The notes below the pieces were generated by a model, which was given only the letters and a program-made list of their open reading frames with translations, had not been told where the DNA came from and did not search any database. A DNA stretch of 64,000 nt from Macrocystis pyrifera (lineage: Eukaryota; Sar; Phaeophyceae; Laminariales; Laminariaceae), in assembly GCA_031763025.1 (NCBI GenBank), contig JASSKH010000010.1, positions 13,843,427 to 13,907,426 of the forward strand. The letters run 5' to 3'. A program made the translations under genes and the position numbers. Of the stretch, positions 16,323-27,769 are shown in pieces (position 1 is the first letter of the stretch; each line of letters starts with the position of its first letter).

Positions 16323-19300
16323 CTGCGGCAAACACACAAGCTACACAAGTAGTGCCATTCGGAGCCGAAAGAGAGCGGGGCAGAGCGGTATATCCGAACA
16401 ATAGAGGTGGGTGGGGACGTACTCTGATTGCATCAGTTTCGGTACTGGGTAGGAAGCAGGGTGGCAGGGGGGGGGGGTAGGGCGCCAACAAATGTTTTTG
16501 CTTGTTTTTTTGACAGTACAGACCACCAGGAGCTCGTCGTTATCTTGCGTTTTTTCGAGGGTAAATCTCCACCACACTCCTTTTTTTGCGGATGCCAAAG
16601 GCGAAAAACGCTACATCATCAGTCTACTCAATAAAACTCAGTCTCACACGAACACTTGCGTAACCCCTTGCACAACTACTCCATTTATGAACGTCAGCAT
16701 GAAGGCAAAACCCGCAGTCCAACGGTGACGCGGTTCATGGACAACCTCTCAATCTGCGGCACGCGGTATGGGAATGTGAATGCAGGGTATATAGCTTGCC
16801 TATTACGCGAAGGGTTAACTCGCTACGAAAAACATTTTCAGCGCGCTTAGCGTATACGGGGGGAAGCCCTGCCAGCCTTTCGAACGCGTTCCTGCTTGGT
16901 GTCTATGAAAAGGGTTATCTTGCCTCCGTGTCGAAGTCTGGTTCGAAGAAAAACGCAACGCTGTAGCGCTCGCGTCCCAGCTTGTTGACCACTCGGTGCA
17001 CCGTCGACCTCAGATTGTCGTTGGTCCTGGTAGCCACGTGCGAAGGGTCAGCGGTCAGCAATAGGGCGCCCAAACCGTGAACAAGCTTGCGATCGTATCT
17101 GTGCCGTGTCAGCTATCTACGCAGAGTTAGTGGACTGGTGGGATGAGTCCATAACGGCGTTAAAGATGGGGTGCGATGTTAGCGGTTGCCGAGGTACGAT
17201 ATGGCTAAAACTTTCTTGTGTTGTTGAACGATGTTTGTAATTTGTTAACCAATGTCGTGCAGCCAATGGGGGCACGCACGGCTACCGCCGACCTCATGCT
17301 TCGCAATATCAGTACGTATGTACCGTAGTGGTATTTCGTAAACCGTACATGCTGCCGCCGCGACACCCTTAGGAGGACGATTGCTCTGTTGTTCAGCTAC
17401 TTAACTTTATATTTTTCTGGTGGTTTACAAGGTGAGCGTGAACTCGGAGGAAAAAAACTATTTCAGTCACAACAACTTGAGTCAGCACACTAACTTACTT
17501 GGTGAGCCATTATCAACCCTCGTGGGACTTCAGAGAGCGGAAAAAAATGACGATATACGTTGACAATTTCAGCAACGGCCACCGGGTGATTGGTCGATGA
17601 TACAAACGTGGTGACCGGGTTATATATATATATATATACAATGCAAGGAGTCGTACGGCGGCACACGGGCGCAACATGATCCTGCCCGGAATGCTGGGCG
17701 CTCTCAGGCTGCTCGTAGTCGGTTGACAAACACGCCAGCGTTATCATTTGTTATGGTTGTTGTCAAGGGGCGCCCCAAAGCCATTACTGGCTTATCCTTT
17801 ATAGCCCCACCCATACTCCCCTTACAATATATATATAATTGGCACCAAACGAAAAAAAATGGGTGATGGGGTGAACATAAAACGGTTACTCCACTGGTTT
17901 GCACGGTGGGTCATTTTCGATCACAGCTTAGCTTGCCCCTCCTGAGACCTCCGAGAGCGACTACAAAACAATATTACGGGGGACCATCATAGTAAACAGG
18001 ACGAAATAGTGTTGGCAAACATTGGAAAATATATACGCCTTTGTGTGTACCGTAGGTCCTTTTTACTATAGTCCCCCGTAATAGTAGCTTTTTTCGTGAT
18101 TGGCCTTCTGTAAGAGCAGCGCGAGCAGGAGCACGGGTTCGAGGACCATTCTGCGCTCGTGCCGTACGACTCCCTCGTGATGTAACTCTCGGGACACCAG
18201 TAACCATAGCATCATCCCGCCCCCCCCAATCAATCGCGGCAGTGGCCGGTGCCGTAGTCGTCACTTTTTCGTATCGGCAGTTTTTCCCCCTCTGTTAAGT
18301 CCCAAAGAGGGCTGTAAACCCGTTCGGGGCTTGTGTTGTGTGCTGTACTACTGTAGCCCCTCCCTCGGCTGAGGATCCTCGCTATCATGGGAGGCCAAAA
18401 ATAAAACAGGCCCAAAGATACGTCCAGACGAACCCACTTAGGTTCATGGATATCAAGAACTACTACTTGAATCGAAAAATGTTCGTCTGTGTAAAGTTTG
18501 GGCTTTGAGGATAGGGCTCCCCGCTCTCCATCGATGCATGATGCTACATTATTTGTATTCTTACAGAAATACATTGGGAAGTCCCGCTCCCCCCGTTTTG
18601 GGCCTGCATGTTAGGGGCCACCGTGATAGTAACAAACGCGTTCGCCAACACCAACACGCCTTTTTTGCCCATTCCGGGCGTACGTTTTAGAAAACGAGTT
18701 CGAAAACTTCACGCTCGCGCATATCTTGAAAAGTGGAAAACCAAACGTGCATTCGTGATGATGAGCTTCGGGGTTGTCCCCGTGTGGTACAGGCAGCTCT
18801 GACCTGTTCAGCCGTGGGGTTGGGGGGGCGCATAGCATTAGGATACGCCGGTGGTGCCTCCAGTTTCTGTGGTGGTGTTTTACCGTATATATGTGACAGG
18901 AAAGCGGCACACTTGGCGCTGTCGGGGTTTCGACAGGATAATGGCAGGGAGGTGTGTGCTGCAGACTGTAGTACCACTCTGTCCCGAGATATAGGTACAT
19001 TTTCTATATACTATTAAAGCTTATCGGTACTTATATTTCCGGACGGAGCAGTAGTGAACAATATGAACACTGCTGCCGTGGGCTACGGAAAACTGCTGCG
19101 AGGGGGTCTGTTCTGCTGTGTTGCGCAAGTCTCGTCCGGATGCGCTTTTAATGGCAGTTCAGGTGACTTGGCTGGTCTCGACAGTGGGGGCGGCTGTCCT
19201 TTCTTTTGCCGCCGAAACATGCTATATATTATGTGATTGTGTTTCGCCAGTAAGATGTACTTGACATGGGTTTGGCTCACGACATAAGGCGAAAGTCCGA

Positions 19301-20893
19301 CCTGCGGCAATAGCCATTAACGTGGTAACCAGCCGCTTTTCGTCAAGTGTAGGTACGATAGGGTTTGCGCTAAATCACAGGGCCGGCCACGAGGTCTCTC
19401 CCCAAGACCGGTCCGGCTGCATCTGCCTTCGGCTGAATAAACCCTCAAAATGTGTACCTTTATTTGGCGGTTAGCTTCCATTTTACTTTTACGGGGGTCT
19501 ATAGTTAACAGGACCTATGGCATACATAAAAACCTACATATTTAGGTATTTTTACTAAGAATATTTGGTCCTGTTTACTATGGTCCCCCGTAATAGTTAC
19601 TGCTGAAGCAATGTTAAAAAACAACAAAACAGCCTTGTTTTGCCAGCCAGCAATGTAAGTCTCTGCTGAGGCGTGGATAAGTAGTCAGCGTACGACAGCT
19701 CTGCAGCTCTACATCATCACTCACCACCTCTGCAGCATATCGCCGATGTTGCAGATGAACGCTCCCGGCCTCGGAGGTGCATCATACCACTCTCCGTCAA
19801 GCTTCACCTGTAGCCCCGGCACATCGTCCTGGCAGCCGACGACATGGGATACGAACGGTTTGAATGCACAGCAGTAGCTCCATAGACAAACTACATGGAC
19901 AATGGTCTACCGTGTAGTTTTGGTCAGGTATTCATGTATGATTGGAAAACTCTATGTCCGATGTCATTGGATTCTAAATTCCCCTTTATTTTTGGACGGT
20001 GTGATAGGAACATGTGCTATACATTGTCAGATGGCAGATAAAATCATAACAATGGAAGAACGGGAAAAAAACAAAAAAACAATAACACGGCGCCCCCTAA
20101 CTTCACAAGAATCCCCCCCAAAAACCAAGAAATCGAACCCCATACGTACAATTTTTGCCAGACTTTCGTTGAACACGACAGTGCACACGAAAAAACAAGG
20201 GAGCGACGGATCGTGCCGTTGCTTGGGAGCAAATGGTTGCCGTTCAAAACAATACACCAGGTATAGACGTTTTCGACAGGATTTTTCGAACACGCAGGCT
20301 CTGCATATATACGAACACAAGGTCTACGCTATCAACAGGGAAAATCGTGAAAGTAGGTCCACATGGTTTCGCGTTGTCCCATCGATCTCATTCTCACCTA
20401 CGCGCTCGTTTGCCCGACAACATGCAGAACGCGGTCATACTACTGTAACTCCGTAAGAGCTGCTGTGCTCGAGGCATACAAACATGTATACGGGAAGCTC
20501 TGGCTTGGCGCTCACCGTGGCCAGCATGGTTATCATCCCGAAGTCCGAGTGCGCTCCTGCACCCAGCACGCCCTTTTCCGGGTCCGAAACCTGTCCGCCA
20601 GCACAAGGTAATGTTGTAGTGTAAGTATAAACGGTAGAAACACACGCCAAAGCGCATTTCGCAAGCGCTACACATTTTGATGTCACGCTTAGACAAGAGG
20701 AATGGACCAAGTTGCAGTACCCAAAAAATGTGTACGTACGTAGCGCCTGTGTGCGACAGCTCATCCTGGCAGATACTTGCATATACACGGTTCATCTTGC
20801 CAGGCAAGCGCATCGTTCGACAATTCGTGGGTCGAGTCGAAAGCACAGTCTCTCGTAAACCTTGCGACACCAATACAAGCAAGCGGTAGCATC

Positions 20894-20927
<34 letters not shown>

Positions 20928-23900
20928 TCGGCTCTTTCGCTGAGTCTGGGCATAACTTTGGCCTTGTCACACCTCCGAGGAGTAATGAAGTAGCCGCAGT
21001 ACTGACATAGGCTCCGAGAAGCAGCTCTCGAAGAACTCGGGGCCTAGCCCGAGGCCCGTGGCCAACAATCCGCTCAGCCTGACCCCCAAGGCTTGCATCC
21101 GGCCATGGTAGTCTTGCATTGTCGCTCTCCATCTGCCGAGGATCAGTGACCGTCGCGGTGTTGCAGCCGCGAACATTGCAACCCCGTCAGCTAGGTACTT
21201 TGCAGTATTTTTTTGGTGGTGTCACGTCACAATTTTCACTTGCGATGCGCTTATCCTTGATTGGGCCACGATATTCCATGATAGCAAGCCCTCCTAACAC
21301 GAGACATTCAACTGCGGTAACCGCGCAGCTAACCCGTCGCGCTGCAAACGCGGCTGTCCACTTCCTCGGCCAGTTCAAAGTAATCCCAAAGGAAGACAGG
21401 CCCGAACATGGCGATCTTACTATCAACACCAGCTGCTAGTGGCGGATTCAGGCCTCCGCACGATATGCAGAAGACGCGTCGTCTTTGTGAAACCCAAAAC
21501 CATTCACATACCTGGGACCAGCGTTGACTACCAGCGTTGACTACGGTACGTGGTTACAGCACTGCCAGGGTCCGTTCTATCGAGCGCACAGAAGAGGAAA
21601 CCACTGACGCAAGAGTCCAATTGCACCGAGAAAGGATCGTGTTTGTAATAATATCAAGGTTGAGATGGCCCGGTACGCGGTGGGAGAGGGACAATGTCAG
21701 TAAAAAAAGAACGCGCCAACCCTCTAGCTGAACCCCGCGCTGACTTCCGCACTACTCAGCAGTTCCTCTCATGTTGGTGGTTAGAAAAATATGCTCGTCA
21801 AACGCAAAAAAATGGAATTTATACAAACTGTTTGAGGCGAGAATGCCAACAAAGTTCCAAGTTGTACCCTAGCAACATGTTGCATCCGAGAGAGAAACCG
21901 GACAGGTACCTCAATGAACATCAGCTAGCAAAGTAGACACAGGATGTGAGGCCCTTTACTAGCGGGGGTGGAAGAGGATCCACACCCTACAAAACACAAA
22001 AATAGTCAGTACCCAGGCCGAGCACAGGCCTCGAACCTTAACCGTGTTACCCACGCAAACTGCGGCATCCCCTCATGGCGCTCAGGCGACGGCACGAGGC
22101 ACGCAAAGGTAGCGAGACGTAGAGAACACGCCTAGCAACATTCCCCTTCGCAGAGAACCAAACCCCTCACCTACCCCGGAGTATTCAAGGCCTAGGCGTT
22201 TGATTCTCTGAGGGGGGGGTTCGCAGTTCGAAGAGCAGAAGGGAACGTGCTACAACCAAGGTGCTACAGGAAGAAGTAGAGGTCTGACGGAGTGCGAGAC
22301 ACGTCTTTGTTGCCATTTATACCCGGAAGGCGACAAGGCCGTCGCTCATTGCCTGCGCCATGTTTCAGAACGAGACGCTTTTTTTTCCCTGAGGAGCGGA
22401 GCCGTTGCCGGCGACATCGTGTGACCATCGAGATGATGCGCGAGGTCCACTACGTAGCAACATACCCAAGTCCGGGAGACGGAGTGGTCTACTATCCTAT
22501 CAAAACGATCGGCTCGGTCGTCATGGGGTGTGACGTTTCTGTTCGCTCACTGTAGGCGACCGTTGGCAACCATATCTGATTATTCGCCACTTCACGATGA
22601 ATCGTGGATGCACGCGCGCTTAATTAAACGATGGGATTCCTTCGAAGTAGCGGTCGGCCCCCGTTCGTCAAAATTAGGTACCGACACGCGTTAGCGCTGT
22701 TCAACATCGTTTCGACAGCGGTGCTCGAGGTGGCAGGCAAGCTTACGTAGACAAAAAAAAATAAATGATACGTGCTGAGAAGAACCGCAGGAACGGATCG
22801 AACGCACCGCCACTGGAGGTAGAAATACAATCCGCACGGGCACAGTAAAGACAACTAGTATTGTTGTATCCGCATCGTGTTCGGGTGGGCAGACGGGTTA
22901 GGAAATAGCGTATTCGGGTGGGCAGAGGGGTTAGGAACTAGGACGACTGACGTCGCTGCTCTGTACCCGCGTCGTATCCGGGTGGGCGGATGGGTTGCGA
23001 AGTAGCGTATCCGCGTGGGCAAACGAGTTAGGAAGCAGGACGGTTGGCGCCGCGTCGACCTGCGAGGCATACAGTCTGGCGGTTTTTGAAACAAACTGGA
23101 GACGAGCATCGCATACCTTTTGACAAGGGGGACGGAGACAGAAAGCACGGCCGATGTCAAGACGGCCAGTTGTAACAGGAAACCGAATATACCTGCCCAT
23201 TCGAACATGCTCGGAGATTCATCACCAGGGCTACCATCCTGGCCAGCGAGATCGTCCTGTGGGTGTCTCCGTGGCAGACAGTGCAGAGGTGCAGTTCCAC
23301 GCAAAGTACTCCAGAGGATAGACCGAAAGGCGCAGACGCCTTGCTTCAAGACTGCACGATGTTGAACCAACACTATTTGCGCTTCTACGTCAGGTAGTGC
23401 AGCGTCACTTCTGCCCGGCCCTTGTGCTCCGGAGCATCGGCTGGAGAAAGGACGACAATCGTACGGATGCTCTGTGTAAACATCCCCGTCAAGGCAGGAA
23501 GCGAGGGCAACGAGACGAGTACCCGCCATGTTTCTCGCACGGTTTACCGCAGCGCGTGTGCATGCACGATGGGCGGCTGCCAAAATGCGGAACAGTCGGC
23601 GCTTTCGTCGGGGTAGCAAGAACACCCATTCGTTCGGTGTCGGTGTCTCAAATATGGCGTTGAGGCGGCTGGTGCCGAACGTTAAGCAAACACGTAAACT
23701 CCGCCGGTAGCACGGTGGAAAGGTTGCCATCGGTCGAGGCAAGCGTGGATGCCTCTAGGTGGATGTGAGAGCTTTAGAGTAGTTAAAAATGCAGCACGTC
23801 GTGAAGGGGGGGGGGGCGTACTCATTTGTTGCCTGCCTTAGTCATTTGACCATTGACCACGCATCCCTTTCGAGACGGAGCACCGTTCCTACTCCCAATA

Positions 23901-26900
23901 GAGACACCTCCAACAATTGGGCGCTCATTACGTTGTTTCCATATGTTACATAGAAACTTTGTGCTAATCTTATCCCCTTCCTGTCTGGCCGCCTGTGGCC
24001 ACCACCTATCTGCTAGGATAGCGATCGTTTTCTCGCTGCTATTCAGTGTATCAAACTCCTCCATGTCACATTCGTCTATTTCCCTCATCTCCTCTTCTAA
24101 CACATCCCCTTCCTCCTTGTCTATTTCACATTCTCCTGCTATGTGAGTTTTTTCTACTCTCTATTGCTTTGCCACACGGGCACATCTGTGCATCTACTTC
24201 CTCCTCCTCTCGGCTACTGGTATACCTCTTTCTTCTTTCTGGCAGGTCCAGGTCCCCTACACGAAAGCGCAGTTTCAGCGTTTTCGCGAAGTCCATTAGG
24301 CCATGCAAATACGTTTTCATTCCTATTCCTTCCCTCAATCCCCCGTATATCTCTAAGTGTTTTTCCGATTCCAACTTGTTTCTTAGCGCTAGCCTTTCCC
24401 TTTTTTCCATCCTTTCTTCTACTTCTGCCTTGTATCTCCCAAACTTCCCGGCGGACATCATCTCTTCTTGGTTTCCCGCTATATCCTTCCACGCTTTCTC
24501 AACTCCGCCATCCCATCTTATTCCAGCTCGCCGTTCTGTTACTTTCTCTCATACAGCTCTATCAACCATGGCTGGCAACCTCTTTTTTGGTATGTTCCTT
24601 ACTTTATATTGCCAGTTCAACTTTCTCATGTCTCTATTTGTCTTGGGTGGGTGCATTCCCAGTTCTGCTCTTAATACTGTAATACTAGTCGTACTTGAGC
24701 ATCTCAGGATTTTTTTGGCTGCTGTCATTTGTACTGTTCCCAACCGTTTTACGAGTTTCGCGTTCCGTTCCCTACTTCTCCTGCATGTTCTAGCTTTGGT
24801 ACTATCACATTCATCAGGACACGTCTCTCAATCCTAGTGTCAAGGTGCGAGAGGGGGGGGGGGGGGGAGAAATTTGCCCGCTCCTGATTTCGGCCTTCGC
24901 ACTCTTCCGTTCCAACTCCTTCCTCGCGTGAGATATTTGCAGGATGGACCAGGGGGGCGCAACAGCGCAGGGGGTCCCATATTGGCAGCTATCGACTCGC
25001 AATATTTTGTCTCTTTTTGCGAAGAAATCTCAGTCATTGCGCGGGCCTGCTCGCGCTTTTCGTGTTTTTCGTTTTAGTTTTAATGTGCCGAGCGTCGATC
25101 CCGGCCATGTGATCACAGTAGTTATGTCTAGATCGAAGCGAGAAGGCAATTGTGAGTCCATGCCGTAAACCAGCTACGTTGATGAAAAATCAGAGGCCGG
25201 CATGTACCCATCGACACTATCGGTTCCACAACCGCCAGTTGGCAGGATATGCTCCTTCTAATATACCAGGCGATTGCTACAACCCTTTCGACCACGGACT
25301 CTTGGCAGGACTGCACCATTTTTGCCGCGGCGTCAAAGTCGGCACCCCCCCCATTGGTGAACTTTTTTTCCCTTCCAGCGAATGTTTTTGTCGACGGGTG
25401 TAGCCATTTTACGCCAGATTGCGCTGCGCGAGGTGTGCAAACTGAAGGAATAATGCGTGTCGAGGCTCTGTCTCAACATGCGACGAGACTACAACACAAA
25501 CTCCTCTTCGCTATTCGGCATACTACATGTTCAAGTTGCCTTGATCGGGATGTCGTTAACAATGCAGGGCAGCCAGCTTGCCACCATGAGTACCGAAGAA
25601 TGTCGACTACGGTAGATACCTATGTATCTTAACGTCCAAAACTCAAAACAAACAGCATTGAACAGAAACCTACTGCTGCGACACTGAATGATTGCCTGAC
25701 ATCGTCTTCTACGGGGTATTAGGTTGAAATGAACGTCAAAGCAAATGACAACGTTTTTATTGCCTTACCCTTGAACAAGGTGCTCCGACGGCCACTGGTT
25801 GGGTCCTCTCAGGGGCTTGGTGGCTTCCTCACTGTCGGCAGCTACCTCTCGGGACATGTAGTACCCTTCCTGCTCAACAAATAACACCCGCACCCGGTCG
25901 GTGTGTTTGGTTTTATGCATCACGGTTGTTCTAGCTTGAGCCGCGGCATGCACATCGCTACAGCAGTGCAGCGAACCGCATCACGACCACCTGATACCGG
26001 GTGTATAGTTCAGAGACGTTCCGCAACAGCGTGTTACGAGGCAGCGAATTATACTTTGGTCTCTCCGTGTTCATGGTAGACGACCGGTTAGACGCAAACG
26101 TCCCGCGTGACCAATTTGAGGGTATCATACCCCCCGCGTTTATGATAGCGATCGGCATGTCGAAGATCCTGTCGCCATTTGATGTCGGTCAAGGTACCGA
26201 GGAGGTAGGTGATCGGCGCAAAATCATGCCAGGTATGCAGTATGCGACACCACTTTAGAATCTGTGTAGTTCGGGTCAGGCTCGAATTTATACTTAAGGC
26301 AGCGGGTGGTCTACTCTAATTGCAGTATCAACATGGCAAAATTATTGTCTTCGTCCAATCCTCAAGCCCGAAATTCTTAGCTCCCAAATTCTTAAGTGTT
26401 GTCGCCTACTGTTGTGCACCTGGCACTGGTACCAATCAGGCGCGGCGTATTATTTGGAGATCGGAAACCGACCCAACAATAACCCGTAGTTTGATAATAA
26501 GGCGTGTTGTTCAATATTCTAGATTTGTTTGAGTGCCCTTGCATTGAGAAACGCGCCACTATGTATCGAATGTGATTCGGCGATGAAAAAACTTGTTAGA
26601 CACTCCCCAGTGGAATCTACGACAAAACGAAGTCGCGCACCAGGAGAACTCTATCACCACCATCACCACCGCCACCCCTGCCGCCACCACCACTACAACC
26701 ATTACCATCACCACCACCACAGCCACCACAACCACCACTGCCGCCGCCGCAAAACAGCACGAGTTGCAGCGGCACTTTAAGCAGCAGCGGGGGCAAGAGC
26801 CGTATTTTCACCTTAGTGTCTCCCTTGGTTTGGTTCGCGGGGTCCAGCACCTGCTCGTGCATGGGCGTATAGCCGCGGTTGTTCTTGTCCACCTTTACAG

Positions 26901-27769
26901 ACATTTTGTCGTCTTGGCTGAGGGAAAAAAAACGCCTTGGATCCTTGAAAAACCTGCTCCACCACTTCTGCTGGAACGCCGTGGTTCTCCAGATAAAAAA
27001 AGCCAATCTCTTTGCATGCCTGGCGACACCCCACAGACAGCAGCGGGCGATCCCGATGGACGCAACGACGACAAATTGGCTTGTCGTTCGCAATTGAAGG
27101 ATACCGGTTCCGTACTAGATTACGAGGGGCTATTGTAATCAGAACCCACGACGGACCTAAACACCATATTGGTAAGTTCCCGTATGTTCCACAAAGCACA
27201 CTTGGCAGTGTGCTGTGCTGCAACCGACCGGCTCCCTGTCAGTTCTTTTTACACAGACAGACGACGGACGTCGGGGCTCATTTCGCGCGCTACTTTGTAT
27301 AACATCAAGTTTCAGATATTTGCGTGTTGATAGGTAGGTCTATGTCGGGGCTCATTCCGGGCTACTTGTAGAATATCTAGTTTTAGATATTTCGTGTGAT
27401 GTTGATTGTCTACCTGTGTATGTACCCATATTGATAGGAAGAGGGAGGTGCGAATCTGCTGTGTCATTCGTGAGGCACGCTGTCAAACCGCAAACAGCGT
27501 TATCCCTTTAAGGGCTTCTCCCTACGTTGTGAACTTCAGTCCCCAGCCTCAGCTATGTCAATAGCAGTGGAGCCATGACGTGACGCGATTAATTTGATTG
27601 GATTGCTGCTTGGAGTGGCCTATTCTTTGCATTCAAGGCGTCCTGCGGTTCAACACAGTCAGGTGACTACAATAGTACACACCACCTACCATTAACAATC
27701 TTCCCGCACCTTGACGATAACCGCAGGCGCTGATGGGTCTTGCATGTCCACGACAGGTGGCACAAACAT
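16197..27769 (-). CDS. 2-oxoglutarate/Fe(II)-dependent dioxygenase, isopenicillin-N-synthase-like; eight exons, one frameshift
   Basis: Exons in order of transcription: 27769-27710, 27019-26812, 25869-25769, 21132-20973, 20590-20516, 19828-19725, 17026-16924, 16322-16197. Phases agree at all seven junctions once one surplus base is allowed in exon 2, giving 311 residues. That is normal for the soluble non-haem dioxygenases that use 2-oxoglutarate and oxygen to hydroxylate or desaturate small molecules; the substrate cannot be told. Seen in the product: an N-terminal DIOX-type segment ('[16 protein letters not shown]', residues 21-36), iron ligands His190-Ser-Asp192 and His246, and the 2-oxoglutarate site Arg256-Tyr-Ser258. 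No signal peptide or membrane segment is seen. The ATG at 27769 suits 'MFVPPVVDM', although the frame stays open upstream. Introns hold MITEs and a LINE relic. The extra T at 26930-26937 would truncate the protein early: either a sequencing error or a young pseudogene. Confidence 0.93.
16323..16923 (-). other. Dioxygenase intron 7, apparent GC-AG intron
   Basis: After the GAG codon the minus strand reads GCAAGAT, the typical minor GC donor. No GT donor keeps the frame, because the exon frame meets TAA two codons later. The acceptor is CGCAG at 16323. The plus strand at 16468-16478 carries a short G run. Confidence 0.7.
16924..17026 (-). CDS. Dioxygenase gene, exon 7: distal His and R-x-S
   Basis: Acceptor 'GTGGCTACCAG'. 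It completes the Trp codon split with exon 6 and reads '[19 protein letters not shown]' then [15 protein letters not shown]. It contains the distal iron-binding His246 and the Arg-Tyr-Ser 2-oxoglutarate site. Confidence 0.94.
17972..18083 (+). mobile_element. MITE family A
   Basis: Ends are 'TATTACGGGGGACCATCA' and 'ACTATAGTCCCCCGTAATA'. It lies in dioxygenase intron 6, antisense to the gene. Confidence 0.9.
19488..19595 (-). mobile_element. MITE family A, inverted
   Basis: Left end is 'TTTTACGGGGGTCTATAG' and right end 'CTATGGTCCCCCGTAATA'. It lies 130 bases from exon 6 of the dioxygenase gene, inside intron 6. Confidence 0.9.
19725..19828 (-). CDS. Dioxygenase gene, exon 6
   Basis: Acceptor 'GTCGGCTGCCAG', donor 'AGGTG|GTGAGT'. 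It encodes '[19 protein letters not shown]' then [15 protein letters not shown], with a Trp codon split across the junction. It is the double-stranded beta-helix core between the first and second iron-ligand motifs. Confidence 0.95.
20516..20590 (-). CDS. Dioxygenase gene, exon 5: H-x-D motif
   Basis: Acceptor 'GTGCTGGCGGACAG', donor 'GCCACG|GTGAGC'; exactly 25 codons, phase 0 at both ends. It reads '[19 protein letters not shown]' then ITMLAT. His190 and Asp192 of 'HSD' are the first two iron ligands. Confidence 0.95.
20898..20924. repeat. Poly-C tract in intron 4
   Basis: A C run of about 30 bases lies between exons 5 and 4 of the dioxygenase gene. Confidence 0.9.
20973..21132 (-). CDS. 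Dioxygenase gene, exon 4
   Basis: Acceptor 'TGATCCTCGGCAG', donor 'TCGGAG|GTGTGA'. The first base completes a Gly codon. It reads '[19 protein letters not shown]' then [19 protein letters not shown] and '[15 protein letters not shown]'. It matches the helical region before the H-x-D motif in this family (cf. family 'ETM..YY..L..L'). Confidence 0.95.
22862..23030. repeat. Short tandem repeat with GGGTGGGCAGA..GGGTTAGGAA units
   Basis: Recurring 'TTCGGGTGGGCAGACGGG' and 'TCCGGGTGGGCGGATGGG' blocks alternate with TTAGGAAxTAGCGTAT at about 42-base spacing. A second pair lies about 110 bases away. Confidence 0.7.
23806..24843 (-). pseudogene. 5'-truncated LINE: C-terminal part of a non-LTR reverse transcriptase ORF
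   Basis: Three successive minus frames (24743-24549, 24461-24126, 24103-23822) form one degraded polypeptide. The first reads '[18 protein letters not shown]' followed by [19 protein letters not shown]. The second reads '[20 protein letters not shown]', then [30 protein letters not shown], the Cys-rich motif near the C-terminus. The third reads '[18 protein letters not shown]' and ends [21 protein letters not shown] with a TGA stop. Frames change near 24500 and 24140. Upstream, homology stops at about 24843 next to a C run, as expected for 5' truncation. Beyond the stop the sense strand has ten bases, then poly-C. Confidence 0.85.
25769..25869 (-). CDS. Dioxygenase gene, exon 3
   Basis: Acceptor 'TTTGTTGAGCAG', donor 'CAAGG|GTAAGG'. 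It reads '[19 protein letters not shown]' then [14 protein letters not shown]. The 'GPNQWP' block is conserved in the family, just before the core fold. Confidence 0.95.
26640..26765. repeat. CAC/CAT trinucleotide tract in intron 2
   Basis: Low-complexity (CACCAT)n and (CACCAC)n. The His- and Thr-rich frames here are artefacts. It begins about 45 bases below the exon 2 donor. Confidence 0.9.
26812..27019 (-). CDS. Dioxygenase gene, exon 2 with frameshift
   Basis: Acceptor 'GGGGTGTCGCCAG', donor 'ACTAAG|GTGAAA'. 208 bases, where 207 would keep phase 0 at both ends. It begins '[19 protein letters not shown]' and after the T run continues '[18 protein letters not shown]' and [16 protein letters not shown]. 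The shift lies in a T8 run (A8 at 26930-26937 on the plus strand). Confidence 0.93.
27020..27709. other. Dioxygenase intron 1
   Basis: 690 bases with a donor of GTGCGG. It contains a repeated 'GTCGGGGCTCATT' at about 27270 and 27345 and a small dyad at 27120-27140 vaguely like the MITE A ends, too diverged to call. Confidence 0.6.
27710..27769 (-). CDS. Dioxygenase gene, exon 1
   Basis: Twenty codons from an ATG at 27769: '[20 protein letters not shown]', ending AAG|GTGCGG in phase 0. 'PPVVDM' matches the usual 'P-V-V-D' start of this family. The frame continues open for at least 20 codons upstream after a possible acceptor ('CTGGTGCAG'), so an N-terminal extension cannot be excluded. Confidence 0.82.

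Larger units (their letters stand above)
17027..19724. other. Dioxygenase intron 6
   Basis: 2.7 kb holding two family-A MITEs (17972-18083 and 19488-19595), two AT dinucleotide runs (17620-17640, 17828-17840) and otherwise unique-looking DNA. Its donor is GTGAGTG and its acceptor ACCAG. Confidence 0.75.
21133..25768. other. Dioxygenase intron 3 (4.6 kb)
   Basis: It contains the LINE relic at 23806-24843, a short tandem repeat at 22862-23030, G tracts and otherwise unique-looking DNA. The 295-codon minus frame at 22855-23742 lies in this intron; it is largely a readout of the tandem repeat at its 3' end and has no domain I recognise. Confidence 0.7.

Noticed and set aside
22855-23742. 295-codon minus frame inside dioxygenase intron 3
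   Set aside because: Its end is encoded by a short tandem repeat (repeated 'NPSAHPNT'). The rest has no recognisable domain, and the frame lies in an intron of a gene on the same strand.
26529-27138. Plus-strand frames of up to 181 codons
   Set aside because: They are antisense to dioxygenase exon 2 and to the CAC/CAT tract.
27118-27215. Further MITE family A copy in dioxygenase intron 1
   Set aside because: Only 'TTACGAGGGG' and a weak dyad match; the core and right arm are not recognisable.
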